A DNA stretch of 16,960 bases from CAZJNX01 sp964547415. GTDB taxonomy: Bacteria; Pseudomonadota; Alphaproteobacteria; Rhizobiales; Amorphaceae. Positions within the stretch are counted from its first letter, which is position 1. Each line of letters begins with the position of its first letter. Below, piece by piece: positions 1 to 7,821 of this stretch. Below the pieces are notes generated by a model. The model did not search any database. It was not told the DNA's origin and was given only the letters and a program-made list of their open reading frames with translations. The DNA is taken from the NCBI GenBank assembly GCA_964547415.1, contig CAZJNX010000103.1, forward strand, positions 1 to 16,960, written 5' to 3'. Both the position numbers and the translations under genes were made by a program.

Positions 1-63
1 CCACTGCCGGCGGTGTCGGGCGACGTCCGGGCGGTCCTGTTCTGCCGCCTTCAGGCTCTTTTT
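1..63 (-). CDS. IS630-family transposase OrfB, first residues only
   Basis: Reading -1 relative to orfA from the A run at 59-65, the minus strand is open to the window edge and encodes K-KSLKAAEQDRPDVARHRRQW. This is the typical opening of an IS630 OrfB. A TAA lies in this frame just before the A run, so it has no start of its own here and is expected to be made only by frameshifting. The DDE residues are beyond the edge. Confidence 0.6.
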
Positions 64-404
64 TTATGCCGCAGGCCGAGCCGGCGGAGCATGTGCCAGA
101 TGGTGGAGAGGTGTGCTTTGGGACCGCCGCGCTCGACGATGGCGGTCTGCAACTCGGCAAGCGTGATGCCCCTGTTCGTCTGCGTCAGCTCGACGAGCAT
201 GTCCTCGTAGCCGGCGAGCAGCGGCTTGCGGTAGCCGCCGATCCTCGCCGGGGCCGCGCTGCCCGTCCGACGCACGCGCTGCATCAGCTTCACCACCGTG
301 GAGGGGCTGACCTCGAACCGCGCTGCCACGGCGCGTGCCGAGCCCCCCGCCTCGACCGCCTTCACCAATCGAACTCGCAGATCCGGGGACAACGGTGCCG
401 TCAT
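51..404 (-). CDS. IS630-family transposase OrfA (helix-turn-helix part)
   Basis: This 117-residue protein is the DNA-binding N-terminal half of an IS630-type transposase. The start is the ATG at 404. Residues of about 20-45 (ARAVAARFEVSPSTVVKLMQR) form a helix-turn-helix. The stretch ITLAELQTAI followed by STIWHMLRRLGLRHKK is the second winged-helix-like half typical of these proteins. The frame ends in TGA at 51-53, just after a run of seven A residues (65 to 59 on the minus strand). A -1 shift on that run joins the orfB frame, as in many IS630 elements that use programmed frameshifting. The catalytic DDE domain is in orfB, nearly all of it outside the window. The family is clear; whether the copy is active cannot be seen. 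Confidence 0.85.
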   Translation of the reverse strand: MTAPLSPDLRVRLVKAVEAGGSARAVAARFEVSPSTVVKLMQRVRRTGSAAPARIGGYRKPLLAGYEDMLVELTQTNRGITLAELQTAIVERGGPKAHLSTIWHMLRRLGLRHKKRA

Positions 405-497
405 GGACGCTACTCACGTTACCGACGACGCCTTTAGAATCTGATTTGCCCGATTCGGTGCAACTCAAAAATGCTCTAAAAGTGAAGCTCCGGGAGC

Positions 498-689
498 TCA
501 CGGTGCGTGGCGATCCGCTGGAGAAGCTCGGCGAGACGGTGGACTGTCGCCGTAGTCGAGCGCCGCTTCGAGCTCGACCCTGAACGTCTCGAAATCGACG
601 ACCGTTGCGAACGCTTCGAGCTGGTCGCCGAGACCGCTGAGCCGCGCCAGCCGATCCTCCACGTCCCAGAACCCCAGATGTCCACCCAT
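498..689 (-). pseudogene. IS5-family transposase fragment (N-terminus only)
   Basis: From the ATG at 689 the minus strand encodes GFWDVEDRLARLSGLGDQ and then LEAFATVVDFETFRVELEAA. This is the conserved N-terminal segment of many IS5-group transposases in alphaproteobacteria. Similarity stops after about 48 residues (near ALDYGD), where a GRPPYDP-like segment would be expected, and the frame ends at 498. A second frame running to 476 (RLAELLQRIATHRELPELHF) follows the break and is not recognised. The fragment lacks the whole catalytic domain, so it is a remnant. It lies directly upstream of the truncated polymerase gene and probably removed that gene's 5' end. Confidence 0.65.
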
Positions 690-729
690 CGCCTACCCTC
701 CGCCAGACCAAGCCGACGGAATCCGATTC

Positions 730-1975
730 GTGGAGGTTTTTCGAGGCGTCCAGCTGGTGATCGACCTGTTCGACGGGTCGGGCCGTCGTGCCAGGCGAGC
801 GCTCTGGCTGCCCGCGCTCGTCTTCGTATCGGTTCTCGTCTGGGCGCACGTCCAGCTGTCCACCTCCGTTCCCGAGGCGTGGATCAACGCGGCCTGGCGC
901 CACGTGGAGGCGAACGGGAGGATCGCGGTGGATACCGGACAGGCGTTGAACGTGCTCGCCCGCCTGTGCGCTTATGCGATGCTGTTCTGGATCGCCTTGC
1001 GCGCCGCCGCGGAGCCGGCGCGAGCCAGGGCCTTCGTGACGGTCATCGCCGTCTGGTCCACCTCACTCGCGGGGTACGCGATCGCGGAGATCGCGACCGG
1101 GCGCGACTGGATCCTCGGGATCGATGCCGGCCCCAACGCGGTCGCGACGTTCATCAACAGAAACTCCTACGCGACCTACGCAGCCTTCGGGCTTGTGGCC
1201 AATCTCGCCGCCCTCTGGATGATGGTCGAGCGACAGTCCGGCGGTGGCCGTGGCTCGCGCGCAAAGCTTCGCGACGTCATCGAGAAGGTAGTCTCCGGCG
1301 GGTGGGTCTCCGCCGTAGGCGCCATCGTCACCGCCGCCGCGCTCATGCTGACGGTCTCGCGCGCCGGTATCGTCAGCGGCTTCGCCGGCGCAGGCGCCTT
1401 CGCGCTCGCGCTGTGGAGCCGCGCCAGCGGATCGGGCCACACCGGCCGATGGCTTCTCACCGCGGCCGCCGGCACGATCGTGCTGTACGGCGCTCTCGTC
1501 GGCATTCAGAGATTCCTTTTCAGGATGGCGATGCTCGACGAGAGCGAACTGCGCTTCGTCATCTATCCACACCTGGTCGAGGCGATCGCCGAGCGGCCTC
1601 TCCTCGGCCGGGGGCTCGGCGCGTTCCAGGACGCGTTTCGGCCGTACATTCCGCGCGAGACCGCCGTGGGCGACTGGTCATGGCCCATTCCGCCTACCTC
1701 GAGAACTACTTCGAACTGGGCGTGCCCGCCGCCACTGCCTTCTATGCGGCGCTGGCCGTGCTGGTATGGCGGCTCATGGTGGGCGTGCGGAGCGACGGAG
1801 AGATCTTGTCATACCCGCCTGCGCCCTGTCGGTGGCGGTGGTCGGGGCTCTTTACAGCTTCGTCGATTTCAGCCTGCAGATGCCGGCCGCGGCTGCGTTG
1901 TTCGCCTTCATCCTCGGGCTCGGCTGGGCGCAGAGCTTCAGCCGCCGTGGCGGCGAACGCCATTCCCCTCACTGA
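730..1975 (+). pseudogene. O-antigen polymerase/ligase-like membrane protein (Wzy_C type), frameshifted
   Basis: An intact relative would be an inner-membrane protein that polymerises or ligates surface polysaccharide. The first frame starts at a GTG (730) and shows successive hydrophobic segments (LWLPALVFVSVLVWAHVQL, LNVLARLCAYAMLFWIAL, AFVTVIAVWSTSLAGYAIA). It also has the family motif TFINRNSYATYAAFGL and then RPLLGRGLGAFQDAF. At about 1674-1680 the homology moves to another frame (MAHSAYLENYFELG). At about 1785-1810 it moves again (LVIPACALSVAVVGALYSFV, then DFSLQMPAAAALFAFILGLG), ending in TGA at 1973-1975. Each shift fits a single lost base. The first one or two membrane segments usual in the family are missing, next to the IS5 fragment. 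I judge it a decayed gene; two assembly errors are the alternative. Confidence 0.75.
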
Positions 1976-2154
1976 GGCCCGAAGGCCATCCGCAAGACGC
2001 TGGCGCCGACCCCGTTCCGACGCTGCTCTCGGGTGTCGATGCAGCCGGACGAGCGCGAGGCCGTCTCGTTCTCGGCCGCCGGCTTCGTCGTCCGGCGGAA
2101 TGCCTTGCGCGGCGCTGTTCACGCCGCCGGATACGTCGCGCAAGTGCGCAAGCG

Positions 2155-2170
2155 GTGCAACCGGTTGCAC
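2155..2170. promoter_or_regulatory. Perfect 16-bp palindrome GTGCAACCGGTTGCAC
   Basis: Every base of this 16-mer pairs with its partner, and the centre is CG, the layout of LacI-family operators. It lies in the 501-bp stretch between the polymerase pseudogene and the epimerase, with no intact gene starting nearby. A related site (TTGCAA, 4 bp, TTGCAA) lies at 5190-5205 in the capsule control region. The regulator is unknown. Confidence 0.4.
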
Positions 2171-2189
2171 TGGCGAGCGCCGAAGGCGC

Positions 2190-2248
2190 GCGGCGCCCGG
2201 GCGAAGCTCACGTGCGCCGAACCCACGACTTGGCGCGCCGGCGTCAGA
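2190..2248 (-). repeat. Dispersed intergenic repeat type 1, copy A
   Basis: This copy shares GCGGCGCCCGGGCGAAGC with copy D (15657-15716). It shares a CGACTTGGCGCGCCGG-type core with copies B, C and D. It is more diverged at its end (GCGTCAGAG where others have TATSAGA). It lies downstream of the polymerase pseudogene. Confidence 0.65.
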
Positions 2249-2256
2249 GCCGCCGT

Positions 2257-2316
2257 GTACCAGTCTCACGAAGGTCCGACTTGTCGGAACTTCGCAAGGT
2301 TCGGCCGGACCGGCCG
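2257..2316 (-). repeat. Dispersed intergenic repeat type 2, copy 1
   Basis: This segment of about 60 bp matches 7766-7821 with few differences. Both contain TCCGACTTGTC followed by TTCGCAAGGTTCGGCC and GACCGGCCG. It follows type-1 copy A after 8 bp. No gene end overlaps this copy, unlike its partner, which contains the stop codon of a glycosyltransferase. Confidence 0.7.
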
Positions 2317-2340
2317 GCGCCCGGTCGGGCTTGCCTTCAC

Positions 2341-2374
2341 GCACGAAGCCCTGACGAAAGTCAGGACTTCGTGC
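2341..2374. terminator. Strong 15-bp stem-loop with GAAA loop
   Basis: Arms GCACGAAGCCCTGAC and GTCAGGACTTCGTGC pair at 14 of 15 positions around the loop GAAA. In a minus-strand transcript the one mismatch becomes a G-U pair, so folding would favour RNA from the epimerase operon, whose stop lies about 100 bases upstream in that direction. No run of U follows directly on that strand. On the plus strand a T-rich tract follows at about 2393-2404. A terminator or 3'-end stabiliser is likely; the direction is uncertain. Confidence 0.5.
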
Positions 2375-2413
2375 GCTCGGTATCATAGCGCCTTTCCTCT
2401 TTTCCAGCGTGAC

Positions 2414-2482
2414 CGGCGGCGGTAGAAGCCCGCGCGAAACCCACGCGCGACAAGTCAACGATTTGGCGCGCCGGTATCAGAC
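2414..2482 (-). repeat. Dispersed intergenic repeat type 1, copy B
   Basis: This copy runs from CGGCGGTAGAAGCCCGCGCG through ACCCACGCGCGACAAGTC to ATTTGGCGCGCCGGTAT and CAGA. It matches copy C (6791-6870, opposite strand) almost base for base in the two blocks. Its last bases contain the stop codon of the epimerase gene at 2477-2479. Confidence 0.8.
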
Positions 2483-3499
2483 GCCGTAGAACTCCCGGTA
2501 CCACGCCACGAAGCGGGCGACGCCCACCTTCACGGGAGTCGCCGGGCGGTAGCCGACGGCCCGCTCGAGCTTGGTGACGTCGGCATAGGTGTCCGGCACG
2601 TCACCCGGCTGCAGCGGCAGAAGCTCCTTGATCGCACTCTTCCCGACCGCCTCCTCGATGGCCTCGATGTAGGCCGACAGCTTCACCGGCGCGTTGTTAC
2701 CGATATTGAAGATGCGGAACGGGGCGTTCGAGGAGGAGGGGTCCGGGTCGTCCGCCCGCCAGCCCGGATCGGGCTCGGCGATCTGGTCGGAGGCGCGGAT
2801 CACCCCCTCCACGATGTCGTCGACGTAGGTGAAGTCGCGGGTGTGGTTGCCGTGGTTGAACACCTTGATCGGCTCGCCCGCGAGGATGTTCTTCGTGAAG
2901 AGGAACAGCGCCATGTCCGGCCGCCCCCAAGGCCCGTAGACGGTGAAGAACCTCAGCCCCGTCGTCGGCAGGCGAAAGAGATGGCTGTAGGAATGGGCCA
3001 TCAATTCGTTGGCGCGCTTGGTGGCGGCGTAGAACTGGAGCGGGTGGGCGACGCCCGCGTGCTCGCAGAACGGCATCGTCGTGTTGGCGCCGTAGACGGA
3101 CGACGTCGACGCGTAGGTGAGGTGGGGTACGTTCGCGTGCCGGCAGGCCTCCAGCACGTTGGTGAAGGCGACGAGGTTCGCCTCCACGTAGGCGTGCGGG
3201 TTGACGAGGCTGTAGCGCACGCCCGCCTGCGCGGCGAGGTGGATCACGCGGTCGAAGTCGTGGCGTGCGAAGACGTCCCTCACCGCGTCCTCGTCGGCGA
3301 GGTTGGCGCGGCGGAACTCGTAGCCCGCGTTGGTGCGGCGCGCCGTCTCTTCCAGAAGCGAAAGGCGCGCCTCCTTGATGGCCGGGTCGTAGTAGTCGTT
3401 CACCGAATCGAAGCCGACGACCATGTCGCCGCGCTCCAGCAGGCGCCTTGCCGTGTGAAAGCCGATGAAGCCGGCGGTTCCGGTGACGAGGACCCTCAT
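2477..3499 (-). CDS. NAD-dependent epimerase, UDP-glucuronate 4-epimerase type
   Basis: This 340-residue short-chain dehydrogenase/reductase is expected to invert C4 of a UDP-hexuronate (UDP-glucuronate to UDP-galacturonate) in the cytoplasm, supplying an acidic sugar for polysaccharide. The NAD-binding motif TGTAGFIG is at residues 6-13. The catalytic set is Ser/Thr at STSSVYG (131-137) and YAATK (Tyr157, Lys161). The opening GFDSVNDYYDP (29-39) and the motifs RFFTVYGPWGRPDMAL and TRDFTYVDDIVEGV mark the Cap1J/LpsL subgroup. Length is normal. The ATG at 3499 lies 2 bp after the stop of the upstream dehydrogenase, so the two form an operon. The stop codon lies inside a dispersed repeat. The exact substrate is inferred, and the partner dehydrogenase is of the N-acetylhexosamine type, so an N-acetylated substrate is possible. 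Confidence 0.88.
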   Translation of the reverse strand: MRVLVTGTAGFIGFHTARRLLERGDMVVGFDSVNDYYDPAIKEARLSLLEETARRTNAGYEFRRANLADEDAVRDVFARHDFDRVIHLAAQAGVRYSLVNPHAYVEANLVAFTNVLEACRHANVPHLTYASTSSVYGANTTMPFCEHAGVAHPLQFYAATKRANELMAHSYSHLFRLPTTGLRFFTVYGPWGRPDMALFLFTKNILAGEPIKVFNHGNHTRDFTYVDDIVEGVIRASDQIAEPDPGWRADDPDPSSSNAPFRIFNIGNNAPVKLSAYIEAIEEAVGKSAIKELLPLQPGDVPDTYADVTKLERAVGYRPATPVKVGVARFVAWYREFYGV

Positions 3500-3501
3500 C
3501 T

Positions 3502-4779
<1,278 letters not shown>

Positions 4780-5138
4780 TGCACCGCCTCCCGTGTGGCG
4801 CGCGGGATGGTCGAAGCCATCCCCGTTCTCCATGCCACCGGATCGCTGCCGCGCCGGGACCGTCCCGCGATCGAAGAGCCTGCTGAGTGAAACGACACGA
4901 TGAACGATACCTTGCCCTCGTTCGGGCGGTGATGCCAAGGGGCCACTCTTCGATTGGCAGGGCGTACCGCCGCGATCTCGCAAAAACGTGCGTCCGAAGG
5001 GGAATCGCGAGGATCGTCGCACCGATGCATCGTCTTCATGCGGTGCTCCCTCGTGCGTGGCACACGTGATCGGGGCCGCGCTCTCCGCTCACCGGCAACC
5101 GCCGCGGGAAGGTCGAGCCGGTGTTCGGCACACGGGCG

Positions 5139-5164
5139 ATTCTGGCGCGAGGCGGCGCCAGAAT
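5139..5164. promoter_or_regulatory. Perfect 10-bp stem hairpin
   Basis: Arms ATTCTGGCGC and GCGCCAGAAT pair fully around the 6-base loop GAGGCG. No T run follows on either strand, so it does not look like a standard terminator. It lies about 360 bases upstream of the dehydrogenase start and could act in that gene's leader RNA or as a protein site. Confidence 0.35.
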
Positions 5165-5189
5165 ACGCCCCTGATCGATCCGCCGAATG

Positions 5190-5205
5190 TTGCAACGGGT
5201 TGCAA
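5190..5205. promoter_or_regulatory. TTGCAA-N4-TTGCAA operator-like site
   Basis: Two TTGCAA half-sites flank CGGG. The arrangement resembles the perfect palindrome at 2155-2170 (GTGCAA-CCGG-TTGCAC). It lies 6 bp before the larger inverted repeat at 5212-5247, so this short segment may be a compact control site for the divergent operons. Confidence 0.4.
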
Positions 5206-5211
5206 TCGAGA

Positions 5212-5247
5212 TCGATAACCGGATTAATTGCACAATCCGGTTATCGA
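5212..5247. promoter_or_regulatory. Perfect 14-bp inverted repeat carrying ATCCGGT motifs
   Basis: TCGATAACCGGATT and AATCCGGTTATCGA are exact reverse complements separated by AATTGCAC. Each arm contains the ATCCGGT heptamer that is clustered around parA and both repA genes, which links the capsule control region to the replication region. It could be a dimeric regulator site or an RNA hairpin; there is no following T run. Confidence 0.5.
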
Positions 5248-5372
5248 CATGATCGGCGTGCCCTGTACGCCGAGAGCCGAGAAGGAAGCGGCCGCTTTCG
5301 TCGTACTGAGCGCTTCGGATCCTCCGCCCTTGCCAGCGAGGCCGCAGACCTCGTCCTGGCGTGATTGCTCTT

Positions 5373-5397
5373 CGCTCAGTGTGAATCACACTGAGCG
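5373..5397. promoter_or_regulatory. Perfect 25-bp palindrome
   Basis: The 12-base arms CGCTCAGTGTGA and TCACACTGAGCG match exactly around a single central A (5385). With almost no loop it cannot form a normal RNA hairpin. It is better explained as a binding site for a dimeric protein about 320 bp upstream of kpsF, or as the end of a mobile element. Confidence 0.45.
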
Positions 5398-5714
5398 GTT
5401 CGTGCTGTCGGGATTCGAAGAGCGATCGAGGCTCGCATGACGCAAAAAGGCCTTGCGGGGCCCGTTGCCGGCCCGTTGGTGTGCGGGTCGGTGCGCTCGG
5501 CGCGCCGCTGCCCGACTCTCGCCCGCCACACTTGCCTTTGCTGGGCTTTCCGCCGAGCCGATCGCCCCGATCCGGTGCCTTTCGCCCTCCGGAAGGGCGA
5601 TGGAAATTCCGCGTCGGATCCCGCATACTCCGCCGCGCGTGCGCGTCGGCGTCCGCAACGGGATCCACGGACGGAGTCCTCCGTCTCGGCCCCACCACCA
5701 TACGATTAAGGGAC

Positions 5715-6689
5715 ATGAAACCACACGCTCCCTCCAGGGCCGTGAGTGCGCTCGACTCGGCGAAGCGTACGCTGAAGACGGAGGCCGACGCACTGGCCTA
5801 CATGGTCGACCATCTTCCCGCGGATTTCACCGCCGCGGTGGAACGCGTCCTTGTCTCGAAGGGGCGGGTTATCGTGTCCGGCATCGGCAAATCCGGGCAC
5901 GTCGGACGAAAGATCGCGGCGACTTTCGCCTCCACCGGCACTCCGTCGTATTTCGTGCATTGCGCAGAAGCCAGCCATGGCGATCTCGGTATGATAACCG
6001 AGGATGACATCTGCCTTCTGATCTCCAATTCTGGTGAGACATCCGAACTGAGAGATCTTATCTATCACGCCAAGCGATTCGCGATCCCAATGATAGGAAT
6101 CTCTTCGAACTCCGACAGCACATTGATGAAGGCGGCCGATTTTCGTCTGACCCTGCCCAAGATGCCGGAGGCCTGCGCGCTCGGCATGGCACCGACTACC
6201 TCGACCACTCTGACCATGGCTTTGGGTGACGCTATGGCCGTAGCCCTGATGGAGGAGAGAGGTTTCATGCCGGAGGATTTCGGCCTATTCCATCCTGGTG
6301 GAAAATTAGGGGCACAGATGAAGATCGTTTCAGAGATAATGCATACTGGCGATTCTGTTCCAGTACTAGACGGAGACGCGACTATCGAAGAAGTCCTTCT
6401 GGCAATGACATCGAAAGGATTTGGCATCGCCGCCTTGACTGAAGGTGGTGTGCTCAAAGGCGTTATCACGGATGGCGACCTGCGTCGAAATCTCTCGGAC
6501 TTGATGCAGCGCCGGCCGTTCGACATTGCCACAGTCGATCCCGTGACGGTCACGCCCGATATTTTCGCGCCGCAGGCGCTGGCGCTCGCCAACGAACACA
6601 AGGTTCAGGCGCTCCTTGTCATCGACGACGACCGTCGGCCGGTCGGGGTGGTACACTTGCATGATTTCCTCCGCGCGGGAGTGATGTAA
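5715..6689 (+). CDS. kpsF: D-arabinose 5-phosphate isomerase (KpsF/GutQ/KdsD family)
   Basis: The 324-residue enzyme converts ribulose 5-phosphate to arabinose 5-phosphate, the first step toward CMP-Kdo, in the cytoplasm. An N-terminal SIS domain (about 40-180) has GIGKSGHVGRK (56-66), AEASHGDLG (84-92, catalytic-type His88), SNSGETSE (104-111) and PTTSTT (160-165). FHPGGKLG (192-199) leads into two CBS domains (about 205-324) with the motif GVITDGDLRR. Length and order match the family. The ATG at 5715 has AAGGGA just upstream. The second half of the gene is visibly poorer in G and C, especially at third codon positions, than the glycosyltransferases nearby, suggesting a separate origin. kdsB follows after 212 bp, so the two may share a promoter. 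The plasmid-like context suggests an extra, capsule-dedicated copy (kpsF) rather than the housekeeping kdsD; this is inference. Confidence 0.93.
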   Translation: MKPHAPSRAVSALDSAKRTLKTEADALAYMVDHLPADFTAAVERVLVSKGRVIVSGIGKSGHVGRKIAATFASTGTPSYFVHCAEASHGDLGMITEDDICLLISNSGETSELRDLIYHAKRFAIPMIGISSNSDSTLMKAADFRLTLPKMPEACALGMAPTTSTTLTMALGDAMAVALMEERGFMPEDFGLFHPGGKLGAQMKIVSEIMHTGDSVPVLDGDATIEEVLLAMTSKGFGIAALTEGGVLKGVITDGDLRRNLSDLMQRRPFDIATVDPVTVTPDIFAPQALALANEHKVQALLVIDDDRRPVGVVHLHDFLRAGVM

Positions 6690-6790
6690 GTCTTTAAAGA
6701 GCTCGGATTTCGGATATTGTTCGATGTTTGCGTCATACCAATCAGAATCGTCAAACAAACCCTGCTCTTCCTGGTCGTCGACGGCTTCGC

Positions 6791-6870
6791 TCTCATACCG
6801 GCGCGCCAAATCGTAGACTTGTCGCGCGTGGGTTCCGCTCAGGCGCCGCGCGGGCTTCTACCGCCGCCCG
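6791..6870 (+). repeat. Dispersed intergenic repeat type 1, copy C
   Basis: On the plus strand it reads TCATACCGGCGCGCCAAATC, then GACTTGTCGCGCGTGGGTT, GGCGCCGCGCGGG and CTTCTACCGCCG. It is the reverse complement of copy B with a short insertion. It fills most of the gap between kpsF and kdsB and is in the sense orientation after kpsF. Confidence 0.8.
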
Positions 6871-6901
6871 AAATGGCTCAACGGGATGGCACGAGATCAT
6901 C

Positions 6902-7696
6902 ATGAAGACCGACGTGATTATTCCCGCCCGCTATGCCTCCACCCGCTTTCCGGGCAAGCCGCTCGTGGCACTGCGTCAGCCTGACGGCAGCCGTAAGAGC
7001 TTGATCCGGATGACTTGGGAAGCAGCCTGCCGGATCAAAGGCGTCGACGGCGTCTATGTCGCAACCGACGACGAGCGTATCGCCGACGAAGCCCGCCGCT
7101 TTGGTGCAGAAGTCGTGATGACCGCCGAAAGCTGTGAGAACGGCACGGCGCGCTGCGCAGATGCCCTGCGCAACCTGGATGGCGCGCGCCCCGATCTGGT
7201 GATGAACTTGCAGGGTGATGCGCCGCTCACACCACCCTGGTTCGTCGAGGCGCTGATCCAGCGCATGAAGGACGATCCATCCGTCGACGTCGCGACTCCG
7301 GTTCTTCGTTGTGACCGGAAAACCTACGAAAATTTCCTTGAGGATCGCCGCAATGGGCGCGTCGGCGGAACCACGGTGGTGTTCGACGAAGCCTTCAAGG
7401 CCCTGTACTTTTCCAAGGAAGTGCTGCCTTACGTCGACAGTGGAACGGTTCCCGAGCCGATCCCGGTCTTCCACCACGTCGGCGTCTACGCGTACCGCCC
7501 CAGCGCGCTGGAGTCCTACGCCTCGACTCCGGTCAGCACGCTCGAGGTCCTCGAAGGGCTCGAGCAACTGCGCTTTCTCGTCAACGGCACTCCGGTGGCC
7601 TGCGTCGAGGTCGACGCGCGCGGCCGGCTGTTCTGGGAACTGAATAATGTCGAAGACGTCGCCCGCATCGAAGCGGCTCTGGAGCAAGGGTCATGA
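6902..7696 (+). CDS. kdsB: 3-deoxy-manno-octulosonate cytidylyltransferase (CMP-Kdo synthetase)
   Basis: The 264-residue enzyme activates Kdo with CTP to give CMP-Kdo, the donor for Kdo transferases of LPS or capsule. It starts with IIPARYASTRFPGKPLV (6-22), the nucleotide-binding signature. ATDDERIAD (54-62), NLQGDAPLT (102-110, Mg-binding Asp106), HHVGVYAYR (191-199) and EGLEQLRFL (218-226) follow. It has an insert after GKPLVAL (RQPDGSRKSLI) and an RVGGTTVVF segment, as in alphaproteobacterial KdsB, and is slightly longer than the E. coli enzyme. The ATG at 6902 gives the family N-terminus; an in-frame extension upstream is unlike any protein and covers a repeat. The ribosome site is weak. 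It faces the stop of a minus-strand glycosyltransferase 74 bp away. Confidence 0.93.
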   Translation: MKTDVIIPARYASTRFPGKPLVALRQPDGSRKSLIRMTWEAACRIKGVDGVYVATDDERIADEARRFGAEVVMTAESCENGTARCADALRNLDGARPDLVMNLQGDAPLTPPWFVEALIQRMKDDPSVDVATPVLRCDRKTYENFLEDRRNGRVGGTTVVFDEAFKALYFSKEVLPYVDSGTVPEPIPVFHHVGVYAYRPSALESYASTPVSTLEVLEGLEQLRFLVNGTPVACVEVDARGRLFWELNNVEDVARIEAALEQGS

Positions 7697-7765
7697 TCGG
7701 AACCCTTACCATCGCCTGAAGCGACGTCGCATTCGATGGCCGGGCGCTGTTCGGCCGAAGTGTCA

Positions 7766-7821
7766 TACCATCACGACGTTCCGACTTGTCTGAAGTTCGC
7801 AAGGTTCGGCCCGACCGGCCG
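7766..7821 (-). repeat. Dispersed intergenic repeat type 2, copy 2
   Basis: It matches 2257-2316 along its length (TCCGACTTGTC, TTCGCAAGGTTCGGCC, GACCGGCCG). It covers the stop codon (7771-7773) and roughly the last 16 codons of the glycosyltransferase on the minus strand, so the protein tail PVGPNLANFRQVGTS is repeat-derived. Confidence 0.75.

Larger units (their letters stand above)
1..478 (-). mobile_element. IS630-type insertion sequence, 5' part, cut by the window edge
   Basis: The element carries orfA, a seven-A slippery run and the start of orfB, all read leftward. Its outer end is probably near 473-480, where an AT-rich stretch (433-480) begins with TTTAGA and finishes with TCTAAA. 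A TA dinucleotide, the usual IS630/Tc1 target, lies at 477-478. The other end is outside the window, so the inverted-repeat pair cannot be tested. The element abuts an older IS5-type fragment, so it may have inserted into or beside it. The exact boundary is inferred. Confidence 0.6.
4780..5714. other. 935-bp divergent intergenic region with several palindromes
   Basis: I find no convincing gene here in six frames. It separates the leftward dehydrogenase operon from the rightward kpsF and so must hold both promoters. It contains a 10-bp-stem hairpin (5139-5164), TTGCAA-CGGG-TTGCAA (5190-5205), a perfect 14-bp inverted repeat (5212-5247) and a perfect 25-bp palindrome (5373-5397). Smaller hairpins lie near 5582-5600 (TCGCCCT/AGGGCGA) and 5672-5687. 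I cannot assign -35/-10 boxes with confidence. Confidence 0.6.

Noticed and set aside
507..2354. A 615-codon plus-strand frame across the polymerase pseudogene
   Set aside because: Only the short part at about 1680-1800 resembles a protein family. The rest is arginine- and serine-rich shadow coding typical of high-GC DNA.
5436..5470. Possible minus-strand terminator (GGCC-CCGCAA-GGCC followed by TTTTT)
   Set aside because: The stem is only four base pairs and no gene ends upstream of it on that strand.
5036..5716. A 226-codon minus-strand frame upstream of kpsF
   Set aside because: The composition is shadow-like, it crosses several perfect palindromes and no domain is recognisable.
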